Source of the DNA: Clostridia bacterium
GTDB lineage: Bacteria > Bacillota > Clostridia > UMGS1883
DNA length: 55,466 nt
NCBI GenBank assembly: GCA_017411435.1
Contig: JAFQQD010000063.1
Span: forward strand, 1-55,466
Direction: 5' to 3'
A program made the translations under genes and the position numbers. Numbering within the stretch: position 1 is the stretch's first letter; every line of letters begins with the position of its first letter. Below are positions 7,751 through 15,837 of this stretch, piece after piece. The notes under the pieces were generated by a model. That model was not told the origin of the DNA, made no database searches, and worked only from the letters and a program-made list of their open reading frames with translations.

Positions 7751-7888
7751 ATGGGAGTTAAGGTAAGTAAAAGATGGTGTTCAGAATTATTTTTTCACGC
7801 TGAACAAGTTTTAAGTTCATTAAGTGACAATATAAGAGAAAACTTATATTACATTCGTGCACCAGCAGTTGGTGTTTTTTGCATTTAG
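7751..7888 (+). CDS. Short hypothetical ORF or gene fragment
   Basis: A 45-codon frame starting MGVKVSKRWCSELFFHAEQV, after a weak GAGGTG site. Its stop follows an in-frame tail (APAVGVFCI). It looks like the start of a longer gene that has been cut. Not recognised. Confidence 0.25.
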   Translation: MGVKVSKRWCSELFFHAEQVLSSLSDNIRENLYYIRAPAVGVFCI

Positions 7889-7971
7889 ATTTTAGGAGAA
7901 AAAATTCAGATTGTATGTAAAATTTCAAACTAATTTAATGTATTCTTACAAATGAAAGGAGACTTACAACA

Positions 7972-8478
7972 GTGAAAGATAAATTATGTGTAACCGATCG
8001 GCGATTAAAAATCATTGATTTGCTTATAGCAAATGGTCAGATGACAAGAAGTGAACTTGCTCAGGAGTTTAATGTAACAATGGATACAATAAGCAATGAT
8101 ATCTTGTTCCTTAGTAGTCATATTCCGTTATACACAAAAGCAGGGGTAGGTGGAGGAATATTTATTCTCAACGGATACAAAGGTTACAGCTATTATTTTG
8201 ATAGAAGAGAAACAGAAGTAATGTTATCTCTTTTAGAACATGTGCCTAAAAAAGATAGAAAAGTATTACTAGGCATCATTGCAATTATGTCAAAAGGGCA
8301 TTTTACATCAAACAGTCATTTTATTGTTCTTTGTGGTATAACTACAGACGGAAAAGTGCTTGTTGCTAATTCTGCGAGTTATAGACGAAGCGAGTAGGAA
8401 TAGAGTATGTCAATCATACTTAATGAAGCAAGAAAGGATGCAAGTGCAGGAGGTCCATTTTGGAGTATATCAAAATGA
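7972..8478 (+). pseudogene. Chimera: DeoR/WYL-type HTH regulator start joined to a C39-peptidase tail
   Basis: The start is unusual: the open frame begins at GTG 7972 after an AAAGGAG site. Residues 1-100 are a winged HTH regulator start (RRLKIIDLLIANGQMTRSEL, then a GGGIFILNGYKGY wing). From about 8290 the text changes to the C-terminal part of a C39-like cysteine peptidase: GHF with its catalytic His, HFIVLCGITTDGKVLVANSA. The frame then meets TAG at 8395 and TAG at 8401. The peptidase reading continues in the same frame as SMSIILNEARKDASAGGPFW to TGA 8476. So two genes were joined by deletion, and the tail then decayed (probably AAG and TGG codons mutated to TAG). Confidence 0.65.
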
Positions 8479-8502
8479 TAACTAAAAAGTTATCGAAAAG
8501 TG

Positions 8503-8531
8503 TTGACATTTTGATAACTTTAAAGTATAAC
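8503..8531 (+). promoter_or_regulatory. Sigma-A promoter
   Basis: TTGACA (8503-8508), a 17-bp spacer and TATAAC (8526-8531). It lies inside the end of the decayed gene and reads towards 8574 and the serine hydrolase at 8839. Confidence 0.65.
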
Positions 8532-8573
8532 ATTAGTGAGAGGAGCGAAAACATTGCAGAAAGAGAAGAAGCT

Positions 8574-8795
8574 ATGTTTGTTGAAAGCGCAAGGAAGCAG
8601 TTATGCATACCTGACGGCTTTGCTTATAAATATAATATCAACGAGCCTTCTTACTGGGAAGGTGCAGGGTTTTGGACAGTGTATATATTGTTTGAAAGCC
8701 CTTATACAAATGAGGTAATTGCGGGTGCATCATTCGATATATATGAAGGAGAAGTGGCGCGCTCGATACTTAATTTCATGCCTGAAAACTATTAA
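8574..8795 (+). CDS. Small acidic hypothetical protein
   Basis: 73 residues from ATG 8574 (ribosome site AGAGAAGAAG). A longer frame from a TTG at 8460 exists, but its first part overlaps the promoter at 8503, so I prefer the inner start. The sequence (CIPDGFAYKYNINEPSYWEG, then VIAGASFDIYEGEV) suggests a small mixed alpha/beta protein. Not recognised. Its stop lies 43 bp before the hydrolase start, so the two are probably one transcript. Confidence 0.5.
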   Translation: MFVESARKQLCIPDGFAYKYNINEPSYWEGAGFWTVYILFESPYTNEVIAGASFDIYEGEVARSILNFMPENY

Positions 8796-8838
8796 GAGAA
8801 AAAAGCCATATAAAGAATTTATATACAGGAGAAAAATT

Positions 8839-10023
8839 ATGGATTTTCAATATCTTAAAAACTTTATGGATATGATGGCGGAGGAAAGAACCAGCGGAAA
8901 TGCTGTTGAGATAAGAATCGGAAACGAATGTGTCTTCAAGTATGCAGCAGGATATTCTGACCTTGAAACCAAAACAAAACTTACTGGGGATGAATATTTC
9001 AACATTTACTCCTGCTCGAAAATAACTACTATGACAGCGGTTATGCAACTCCTTGAGAAAGGGAAAATTCTCGTAACCGACCCTCTGTACGACTATATTC
9101 CCGAATACAAGACGATGTATGTCGATGACGGAGAGGGGAATATTCGTGAGGCAAAGCGCCACATTACAATCGGCAACCTTATAACGATGACGGCAGGCCT
9201 TACATATAATTTCAAAACCAATGCTGCTGAAAAGGCACGCAAGCTGACAAACGGCAAAATGAATACCGATGTTTTTGCGCGTTGCAAGGCGGAAGACCCG
9301 CTTATCTATGATCCAGGTGACAAATGGCGTTACAGTATGGCTCACGATATCCTTGCAGGACTCATCACAATAATTGAGGGAAAACCTTTCCGCCAGTATG
9401 TAAAGGAAAATATATTTACTCCACTTGGTATGGATAAAGCAGTATATCATGCAACCGATGAAATCAAATCAAAGATGGCATCTCAATATACTTTTGTGCC
9501 TGATGGTGCCGACAGCAACCTTGACATTGTTGAGGCGCAAAAATACGGGCGCAGTAACAAAGGAACATTTGTAAATATAGGTAAAGAAGTTTCTCATGTC
9601 CTTGGCGAAGAATTTGACAGTGGCGGTGCAGGTATAACAACCACGGTTTCTGATTATATGAAACTTTTAGAGGCGCTTGCAAACTTCGGTATAGGCAGGA
9701 CAGGAGAGCGGATTTTAACTGAAAATACGGTTGAACTTATGCGCACAAATACACTCACCGAAGAACAACTTAAATACCTCAACTGGAGGCAACTTGCAGG
9801 TTACGGCTATGGTTATGGTGTGAGAACTCTTATGGACCGCGCAAAAGCAGGCTCTATCGGTAATGTTGGAGAGTTTGGATGGGGAGGTGCAGCAGGTGCA
9901 ACAGCACTTGTTGACCCGAAACTTAATCTCTCAGTTTTCTATGTTCAGCATTGTCTTAATCCGAGAGAAGAATTTTATCAGCCAAGACTTCGAAATGCAG
10001 TCTATACATCCATAGGAAGATAG
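8839..10023 (+). CDS. Beta-lactamase-family serine hydrolase (class C-like fold)
   Basis: 394 residues from ATG 8839, which has AGGAG 7 nt upstream; the longer open frame from 8719 has no such site. The fold is that of class C beta-lactamases, DD-peptidases and esterases. The SxxK motif with the nucleophile is SCSK (about residue 59) in NIYSCSKITT. The second motif is the Tyr of WRYSMAHDILAG (Y-S-M instead of Y-x-N). The third, usually HTG or WGG, is FGWGGAAGAT. There is no signal peptide, so it is cytoplasmic. Such enzymes are mostly esterases or peptidases of unknown substrate rather than antibiotic resistance enzymes. A terminator follows at 10027. Confidence 0.85.
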   Translation: MDFQYLKNFMDMMAEERTSGNAVEIRIGNECVFKYAAGYSDLETKTKLTGDEYFNIYSCSKITTMTAVMQLLEKGKILVTDPLYDYIPEYKTMYVDDGEGNIREAKRHITIGNLITMTAGLTYNFKTNAAEKARKLTNGKMNTDVFARCKAEDPLIYDPGDKWRYSMAHDILAGLITIIEGKPFRQYVKENIFTPLGMDKAVYHATDEIKSKMASQYTFVPDGADSNLDIVEAQKYGRSNKGTFVNIGKEVSHVLGEEFDSGGAGITTTVSDYMKLLEALANFGIGRTGERILTENTVELMRTNTLTEEQLKYLNWRQLAGYGYGYGVRTLMDRAKAGSIGNVGEFGWGGAAGATALVDPKLNLSVFYVQHCLNPREEFYQPRLRNAVYTSIGR

Positions 10024-10026
10024 ATA

Positions 10027-10062
10027 AAAATGCGTCCATCACAGGGATGGATGCATTTTTAT
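10027..10062 (+). terminator. Intrinsic terminator after the serine hydrolase
   Basis: aaaatgcgtccatc pairs with ggatggatgcattttt (one G-U pair) around acag, ending in a T run. Confidence 0.8.
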
Positions 10063-10110
10063 TTACACACGGTAAATTTGTCGAAACTGGCAATATTAAG
10101 GGGAAAAATG

Positions 10111-10138
10111 TTGACATCAAATTTATATAGTATATAAT
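10111..10138 (+). promoter_or_regulatory. Sigma-A promoter of the zinc-ribbon operon
   Basis: TTGACA (10111-10116), a 16-bp spacer and TATAAT (10133-10138), followed by a 55-nt leader and GAAGGAG before ATG 10201. Confidence 0.75.
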
Positions 10139-10200
10139 ATTATTGTAAGATATTGTGGCTAATTACACCGTCTTACTAAAAATAGCGAAGGAGTATACAT

Positions 10201-11940
10201 ATGTTTTGTTCAAATTGCGGTACAAAAAATTCTAATGATGCACAATTTTGTACAAATTGTGGAGCCAGGCTTTCTGCAGCTGTAATCCAGCAGAGTAGTG
10301 CTGAACAGGTAACTTTGGGTAATCAGACAGCGTCTAATAATCAAGTGGGACAGTCTCCGGTAATCACAGAAGCTCCCAAAACTGATTTTGAATTCAACCC
10401 GGAACCCAAGAAAAAGAGCGCAATGGCACCGCTTATAATTATTGCGGCAGTTCTTATCTGCGTAATTGGATTTTTGTTCAAGGATATAGTTCTTGCAGCA
10501 GTTGCTCCTAAACTTTATGCAAGTAATGTTCTTACGAAAACGGTTGAACAAATCGCAGACGAATCTGAAGAGGCTGAGAAGAATATTCTTGGATTCAACA
10601 TTGGAAAAGAAAAAGATCTCACGGTAGATCTTGAAGCTACTCTTAATGAGATAGGGTCACTTGACCTTGAAAATACAGGTTTCAAAATTACTGCAGCTAA
10701 ATCTGATAGCAAGAAGAAGCTTATGTATGGTGGCGAATTTATATATGATGGAAAGAGCATTATTTCCGCTTTGGCAATGCTCGATAACAAAAATATTTAT
10801 GTTGATGTTCCCGAGCTTTTCGAAAAAAGCCTCGGCGTTCCTTCTAAAAAATTCGGTAAAGCATGGAACGAGAGTGAGATTGCAAAAGAAAGCGGTGTTG
10901 AACTCAGTGAGGACCTTGATTTATCATACAGCAATCTCATGAAAAAAGATGAGTTCTTTACGAAGGATACAATAAAGGCTCTTGAAAAAGAAATCAAGAA
11001 TCTGATACAGGTATCAGAACTTGAAAAATCAAAAGGAAGTGCAACTGTTAACGGCAAGTCTGTAAAGACTAGAACGCTTGCAATTGCTATTGATCCTGAC
11101 GAGCTTTCTGATTATTTCACAGAATCAATCAACATCATTGAAGACGATGAAAACCTTCAGGAGCTCTTAGCGAATTCTGATGCAGAAGACACATTGGATG
11201 AAGCTTTTTCTGAAATGAAGACCGGTCTTAAGGAAGCTTGCAATTATATTGATGACGCTGTAGTTCTTAAAATGCAGGTTTATAAAGGAAGAGTTGTAGA
11301 ATTTGCAGTAGAATTAAAAGTTGAAGATGTAGAAGTCAGAGTGGGAATAGCCTTTGAAGACAGTTCAACCTTTATAAATAATGTAGTAGTCCGCATAGAA
11401 GTTAAAGAATATGACGAAGAAATGCTTGTAGAAGCTATTTCAAAGGGTAATCATATCGGCAAAGGAAAAGTTTACACAGATGAAACTGTAGTAAAAGTGA
11501 TTACACCGGATGGCGAAGAGATGGAATTGGTAGAGCATACTCTGACTATTGATATGAAGAAGAATGTATATGAGCAGGCACTTACTGTTAATGCTGACGG
11601 TGAAGAAGGCGGAATAGCTTTAGAAGGAACATGCTCAAACAAGAAGGAATTCAAACTCACATTAGAGAAAATCAAGTTCAAGGGTGAACTTGATGATGAA
11701 GTTCCTGCTGTGAAGGGTAAACTTGGAATTACAATCAGACCTAAGGCAAAATTTGAGAAGGTTAATACATCCAAGACACTCAATATTCTCGAGGCTGATG
11801 AACAAGAACTTGAAAATTGGGCAGAGAATGTAGAAGAAAATGCCGAAAAGTTTATGGAAAAGAATGAAGAGCTTTTCGAATCTGATTTTGGCGAAGCTTT
11901 TGGGTTTGATTCTGGTTATGACGACTATTATTACAACTGA
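10201..11940 (+). CDS. Zinc-ribbon membrane-anchored protein, 579 residues
   Basis: Residues 1-25 are a cytoplasmic zinc ribbon (MFCSNCGTKNSNDAQFCTNC) with two CxxC knuckles. A Gln/Asn-rich linker and one membrane segment follow at about 78-100 (MAPLIIIAAVLICVIGFLF). About 480 residues outside the membrane remain, very rich in Glu/Asp/Lys and beta-strand patterns, ending in a Tyr-rich tail. This is a common layout of cell-surface proteins in gut Clostridia, of unknown role. It is first in an operon of three zinc-ribbon genes (11983 and 13952 follow at short spacing). I infer a surface or envelope-sensing role only from topology. Confidence 0.75.
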   Translation: MFCSNCGTKNSNDAQFCTNCGARLSAAVIQQSSAEQVTLGNQTASNNQVGQSPVITEAPKTDFEFNPEPKKKSAMAPLIIIAAVLICVIGFLFKDIVLAAVAPKLYASNVLTKTVEQIADESEEAEKNILGFNIGKEKDLTVDLEATLNEIGSLDLENTGFKITAAKSDSKKKLMYGGEFIYDGKSIISALAMLDNKNIYVDVPELFEKSLGVPSKKFGKAWNESEIAKESGVELSEDLDLSYSNLMKKDEFFTKDTIKALEKEIKNLIQVSELEKSKGSATVNGKSVKTRTLAIAIDPDELSDYFTESINIIEDDENLQELLANSDAEDTLDEAFSEMKTGLKEACNYIDDAVVLKMQVYKGRVVEFAVELKVEDVEVRVGIAFEDSSTFINNVVVRIEVKEYDEEMLVEAISKGNHIGKGKVYTDETVVKVITPDGEEMELVEHTLTIDMKKNVYEQALTVNADGEEGGIALEGTCSNKKEFKLTLEKIKFKGELDDEVPAVKGKLGITIRPKAKFEKVNTSKTLNILEADEQELENWAENVEENAEKFMEKNEELFESDFGEAFGFDSGYDDYYYN

Positions 11941-11982
11941 TGATATGAAAATCTAATCCATTTATCAAGAAGGAGGAAAATT

Positions 11983-13923
11983 ATGTTCTGTACAAAATGT
12001 GGAGCAGAAAACGAAGATGGCTCAAAATTCTGCGTTGGTTGCGGAGCTACTTTCGAAGAAGAACCTGTAACTAATTTGGCTGAAATGCCTCAGGAGGCAC
12101 CTGCCTGTGTAGAAGAGGATACAACCTTTGACGAGGTAAACGCTGAAAAGAAAGAAAAAACCAAGAAGATAATTACCGTTGCGGTTATCGCTGTTGTGGC
12201 AGTAGCAATTGTGCTTGGTGCTGTTAAGCTCATTGGCGGATTATTTGCTGACGATGAAATAGATATGAGCAAGTATCCACTGCTTTATGTCAAGGATGGC
12301 GAAATGAATGTCCTTCCCGAGGGAAAGAAGGATTCATATAAAATTGCAGATGCATCAGCATACTCTGCTCAGTACTATACTTCAAGAATACAGCTTACAG
12401 ATGATGGAAAAGGAATCTTCTTTGCAGATGAACTTGACAGTTCTTCCGAATTTGACCTTTATTTCAGAAAAACCAACGATACTAAAGGCAAAGACGGTAA
12501 AGGTAAGAAAATAGCCAAGGATATATCGGGATTTGCTATTATTCCGGGAACAACAGAAGTTATCTACCAGAAAGACGAAAAACTTTGCTACAACAATCTT
12601 AAGGATGAAAGAGTAATTGTTGAAGAGGTGGGTGATGTTAACGGAATCTCACAAGACGGTAAAAAGCTTTTCTATGAAGATAAAGACGGAGTATCATATA
12701 TTCGCGGATTCGGAAAGAATGATAAGCCTGAAAAGATAGATTCTGATGTATCATATGTTTCGAATTATATAGAGGATTATAAAACAATCTATTATACTAA
12801 AGAAGATAAGCTTTACAAAAAAGAGCTTGGCAAGAAAAAGGAAAAGCTTGCATCCGATGTAGACTCTGCTTTCATTCTTGGCAAAAAGGTTTTCGTTATC
12901 AAGGCAGATGTTAAGGAGTATAAGTTTGATGACCTTTTCATAAACGATGTTAAAGATGAAATAAAGTCTCTTATAGATCCGGACAGCATTAAAAAGCCCA
13001 ACCGCGAAGACTTTGAAGATTACGAGGATTACTCGAAAGCCAACGAAAAGTATTGGGATGAATACTATGAAGCTCGGGAAGAATGGAATAAGTACGATTA
13101 TATTGAAGACCTTGAAAAGTCCCTCAACGAAACTCCTAAGGAAATCACAACTTATTCTATCCATGAATTAAAAGGTAAAAAGCTTAAGTTGGTAGACGAA
13201 AATATCGCAGGCTTCAACTCAAAAGACTATTACGAGAATACCTTGTACTATAAGAATTCAGAAAAAGGCTTCAAAAGAATCAAGCTCAGTGATGCTGACA
13301 GCAGATGGGATGCAGAAAGTAAAGTTAATGAACAGATTTATTCCGGCGGAGAAGACAGAAGCCTCCATATAATTACAGCTGCAGGCAAAGGCTTCCTTGC
13401 TCTTGAAAGTGCAGAAGATGTGTATGACTACAAAATAACCGAAGACGGTAAGAAAATTTACATTCTTCACAGAAAGGATGATCAGGAAGAAGGAACCCTT
13501 GCAAAATATAATATAGGTTCTTCCAAACTTTCCGGAAAGAAGATTGTAGCTGAGGATATCGCAACATTCGCATTATATCAGGATGAAAAAATAACCGCCG
13601 ATAACAAAGACAACGAAAAGTATGTACTTAAGGGTAAAAAGAAGATTTCTCTTGGAGAAAATGTTCCCTATGTCACATATAATGAAGGAGTATTCTACTT
13701 CATTAAGAATTTCGAAGACATCGCCGGAGAACTTTGTGTTTGCGAAAACGGTAAGATTAAGAAAATCTCCGATAATGTAACTATCTACAAGGTGTTTGGC
13801 GAAAAGAGAATTGCTTATATTGCTAATTACGATGAGGAAGAAGGAAAAGGCGAGCTTTTCATGGGGAAAAAGAACGGAAAAGCAAAGCTCATCGATGGCG
13901 AGGTTTCAGCAATAGTTTGGTAA
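11983..13923 (+). CDS. Zinc-ribbon membrane-anchored protein with propeller-like ectodomain
   Basis: 646 residues with an AAGGAGG site. It starts with the same ribbon as the gene before it (MFCTKCGAENEDGSKFCVGC). A membrane segment follows at about 64-88 (ITVAVIAVVAVAIVLGAVKL). The extracellular part repeats short strands such as YVKDGEMNVL, KKLFYEDKDG, IYYTKEDKLYKK, FYFIKNFED. This repeated kind of blade recalls DUF5050/TolB-like beta-propellers; I could not confirm it. A highly charged helical insert lies at about 320-385. It probably works with 10201 at the cell surface. Confidence 0.7.
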   Translation: MFCTKCGAENEDGSKFCVGCGATFEEEPVTNLAEMPQEAPACVEEDTTFDEVNAEKKEKTKKIITVAVIAVVAVAIVLGAVKLIGGLFADDEIDMSKYPLLYVKDGEMNVLPEGKKDSYKIADASAYSAQYYTSRIQLTDDGKGIFFADELDSSSEFDLYFRKTNDTKGKDGKGKKIAKDISGFAIIPGTTEVIYQKDEKLCYNNLKDERVIVEEVGDVNGISQDGKKLFYEDKDGVSYIRGFGKNDKPEKIDSDVSYVSNYIEDYKTIYYTKEDKLYKKELGKKKEKLASDVDSAFILGKKVFVIKADVKEYKFDDLFINDVKDEIKSLIDPDSIKKPNREDFEDYEDYSKANEKYWDEYYEAREEWNKYDYIEDLEKSLNETPKEITTYSIHELKGKKLKLVDENIAGFNSKDYYENTLYYKNSEKGFKRIKLSDADSRWDAESKVNEQIYSGGEDRSLHIITAAGKGFLALESAEDVYDYKITEDGKKIYILHRKDDQEEGTLAKYNIGSSKLSGKKIVAEDIATFALYQDEKITADNKDNEKYVLKGKKKISLGENVPYVTYNEGVFYFIKNFEDIAGELCVCENGKIKKISDNVTIYKVFGEKRIAYIANYDEEEGKGELFMGKKNGKAKLIDGEVSAIVW

Positions 13924-13951
13924 TAAAAGTCAATAGGAAGGGGTTTATTAA

Positions 13952-14353
13952 ATGGCAGATTTTTTTGACAAAGTTATAGACGGTGTTAATAAGGGCGTTG
14001 CAACAGTAAGCACCGGCTCAAAAACAATTCTTGAAAAGACAAAAATAAACACTGTTATAAAGACACTTACAGACGAGAAGAAACAGCTTCTTGAAATCCT
14101 TGGAAACAAGGTGTATACACTTGCTGTACAGGAGAAGAAGGATATACCTTTATCGGAGGTAGAGCCTATCTGCGAACAGATTACTCAGCGTCTTTCTCAG
14201 ATTGCAGAGCAGCAGGCAAAGATCGAAGCACTTGATGAAGAAATGAATAGGATAACTGGTTCTTCAGGTGTTTCAAATATAGTTTGTTCATGCGGTAACA
14301 TTAATAAGAGCGGCGCAAAGTTCTGTGCAGCATGCGGAAATAAGTTGTCTTAA
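13952..14353 (+). CDS. Small cytoplasmic protein with C-terminal zinc ribbon
   Basis: 133 residues, AGGAAGGGG site. The first 100 residues are helical and coiled-coil-like (IKTLTDEKKQLLEILGNKVY, then QRLSQIAEQQAKIEALDEEM). The last 25 form a zinc ribbon (CSCGNINKSGAKFCAACGNK). It is the last gene of the operon, 28 bp behind its neighbour. Similar small proteins accompany zinc-ribbon membrane proteins in other Clostridia, which would fit a cytoplasmic partner. The terminator at 14356 closes the unit. Confidence 0.7.
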   Translation: MADFFDKVIDGVNKGVATVSTGSKTILEKTKINTVIKTLTDEKKQLLEILGNKVYTLAVQEKKDIPLSEVEPICEQITQRLSQIAEQQAKIEALDEEMNRITGSSGVSNIVCSCGNINKSGAKFCAACGNKLS

Positions 14354-14355
14354 AG

Positions 14356-14392
14356 GAAAAACCCCATCTTGAAACTCAAGATGGGGTTTTTT
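14356..14392 (+). terminator. Intrinsic terminator of the zinc-ribbon operon
   Basis: aaaaaccccatcttga and tcaagatggggttttt form a 16-bp stem with a 3-nt loop and a T6 tail. Confidence 0.92.
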
Positions 14393-14486
14393 ACCGTATA
14401 GGAAATTGCGTGTTTTTTCGCGAGCAGCATTTGTTGGCTTTAAGTTTGACTGGGACGCGGAATGGGTGAAGCGGCACACTTCTTTT
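14393..14486 (+). repeat. Terminator-linked repeat, copy A
   Basis: It starts right after the T run (accgtataggaaattgcgtg) and ends with a second small hairpin, gaagcggcacacttc plus T5. It matches the minus strand of 31153-31246 at roughly 85% by eye, including the position directly behind a terminator. It does not keep a reading frame between copies (one-base gap near gaatgggtgaag). A repeated small RNA or double-terminator element is possible. Confidence 0.75.
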
Positions 14487-14508
14487 TATATAAAACTAAA
14501 CTAAGCAC

Positions 14509-14537
14509 TTGCAATAATTAAGACTGTTTGGTAAAAT
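14509..14537 (+). promoter_or_regulatory. Probable promoter of the DUF2130 gene
   Basis: TTGCAA (14509-14514), a 17-bp spacer and TAAAAT (14532-14537), 46 bp before the start codon. Confidence 0.5.
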
Positions 14538-14583
14538 TATTATATAAGTAATAAATCCCATTTAATAATTAGAGGAGATAACT

Positions 14584-15774
14584 ATGCAAGAGATTAAATG
14601 TCCAAAATGCGGAGAGGTTTTTCAGGTCGATGAATCCGGTTATGCCGCAATAGTGAAGCAGGTCCGTGACAAAGAGTTTGAAAAAGAAGTGCAGGAGAGG
14701 GAAAATGCACACAAAAGCGATAAGGATTCTGCGATAAAACTTGCAGTAACTAAGGCAGAGGCGGATAAAGACAGGGAAATTGCTGAAAAAGACCTTGAAA
14801 TAGCACGGCTTAGGGGAGAATTGGAGCTTAACAGAAAAAATACCGACATCGCTGTTAAAAACGCAGTTCAGGAGAAAGAAACCAAAATACTTGAACTTGA
14901 AAATAAAATAGTGCTTAAGGACAGCGAATTTGAATTAAAAGAAAAGTCCGCGCTGGAAAAACATGCTGAGGAGTTAAGGATAAAGGAAGAGGAAATCGCA
15001 TACTACAAGGATTTCAAAACGCGTCAATCCACTAAAATGATTGGAGAAAGCCTCGAACAGCACTGTGAAATTGAATTCAATAAATTAAGAGCAACTGCAT
15101 TCCCGAACGCATATTTTGAAAAAGATAACGATGCAAAAACAGGGAGTAAGGGAGACTTTATATATCGTGAGGCTTCTGAGGACGGCACGGAATTTATCTC
15201 TATCATGTTTGAAATGAAAAACGAGATGGATACTACAGCAACAAAGCATAAAAATGAGGATTTCTTCAAGGAACTTGACAAAGACAGGCGCGAAAAGAAC
15301 TGTGAGTATGCAGTGCTTGTAACAATGCTTGAAGCAGATAACGAATTTTACAACACAGGCATAGTCGATGTTTCGTATAAATATCCGAAGATGTATGTTG
15401 TAAGACCGCAGTTTTTTATTCCAATTATAACACTTCTTCGAAATGCCGCGCTTAATTCACTTTCATATAAGCGCGAACTTGAGGTTATGCGTAATCAGAA
15501 CATAGACATAACTCATTTTGAAGAAGATATCAGCGATTTCAAAGAAAAATTCTCGCGTAACTTCAGACTCGCGAGTGAAAAATTCCAGAAAGCAATTGAT
15601 GAAATTGACAAAACAATTGACCATCTTCAAAAGACAAAGGATGCTCTTATATCTTCTGAAAACAATTTAAGACTTGCAAATAACAAGGCAGAGGACCTTA
15701 CTATAAAGCGTCTTACAAAGGGAAATCCTACGATGGCAGAAAAATTTGCAGCACTGGAAAAAAATAAAGAGTAA
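14584..15774 (+). CDS. DUF2130 domain protein
   Basis: 396 residues, GAGGAG site. The N-terminus has a zinc-ribbon-like CPKCGEVF. A long coiled coil follows at about 25-150 (repeated [20 protein letters not shown] patterns). The conserved DUF2130 block is at about 155-300 ([58 protein letters not shown]), which is a restriction-nuclease-like fold (Glu and the F-E-M-K strand in the ExK position). The C-terminus is again helical. Members are cytoplasmic and widespread; a DNA-related role is assumed from the fold. Single gene with its own promoter. Confidence 0.88.
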   Translation: MQEIKCPKCGEVFQVDESGYAAIVKQVRDKEFEKEVQERENAHKSDKDSAIKLAVTKAEADKDREIAEKDLEIARLRGELELNRKNTDIAVKNAVQEKETKILELENKIVLKDSEFELKEKSALEKHAEELRIKEEEIAYYKDFKTRQSTKMIGESLEQHCEIEFNKLRATAFPNAYFEKDNDAKTGSKGDFIYREASEDGTEFISIMFEMKNEMDTTATKHKNEDFFKELDKDRREKNCEYAVLVTMLEADNEFYNTGIVDVSYKYPKMYVVRPQFFIPIITLLRNAALNSLSYKRELEVMRNQNIDITHFEEDISDFKEKFSRNFRLASEKFQKAIDEIDKTIDHLQKTKDALISSENNLRLANNKAEDLTIKRLTKGNPTMAEKFAALEKNKE

Positions 15775-15788
15775 TTGCATTGGCTTAA

Positions 15789-15816
15789 TTGACACAACAG
15801 TAAAACTTAGTATAAT
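15789..15816 (+). promoter_or_regulatory. Sigma-A promoter of the secreted protein gene
   Basis: TTGACA (15789-15794), 16 bp, TATAAT (15811-15816), 22 bp before ATG 15838. Confidence 0.75.
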
Positions 15817-15837
15817 TTAATTAATCTAAAGGAAAGG

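Noticed and set aside
8776-9450. Minus-strand ORF of 224 codons
   Set aside because: It is the shadow of the serine hydrolase gene, whose catalytic motifs are on the plus strand.
14393-14486. Short coding frame FVGFKFDWDAEWVKRHTSF in the terminator-linked repeat
   Set aside because: The second copy (31153-31246) has a one-base gap in the conserved part and in-frame stops, so the frame is not conserved.
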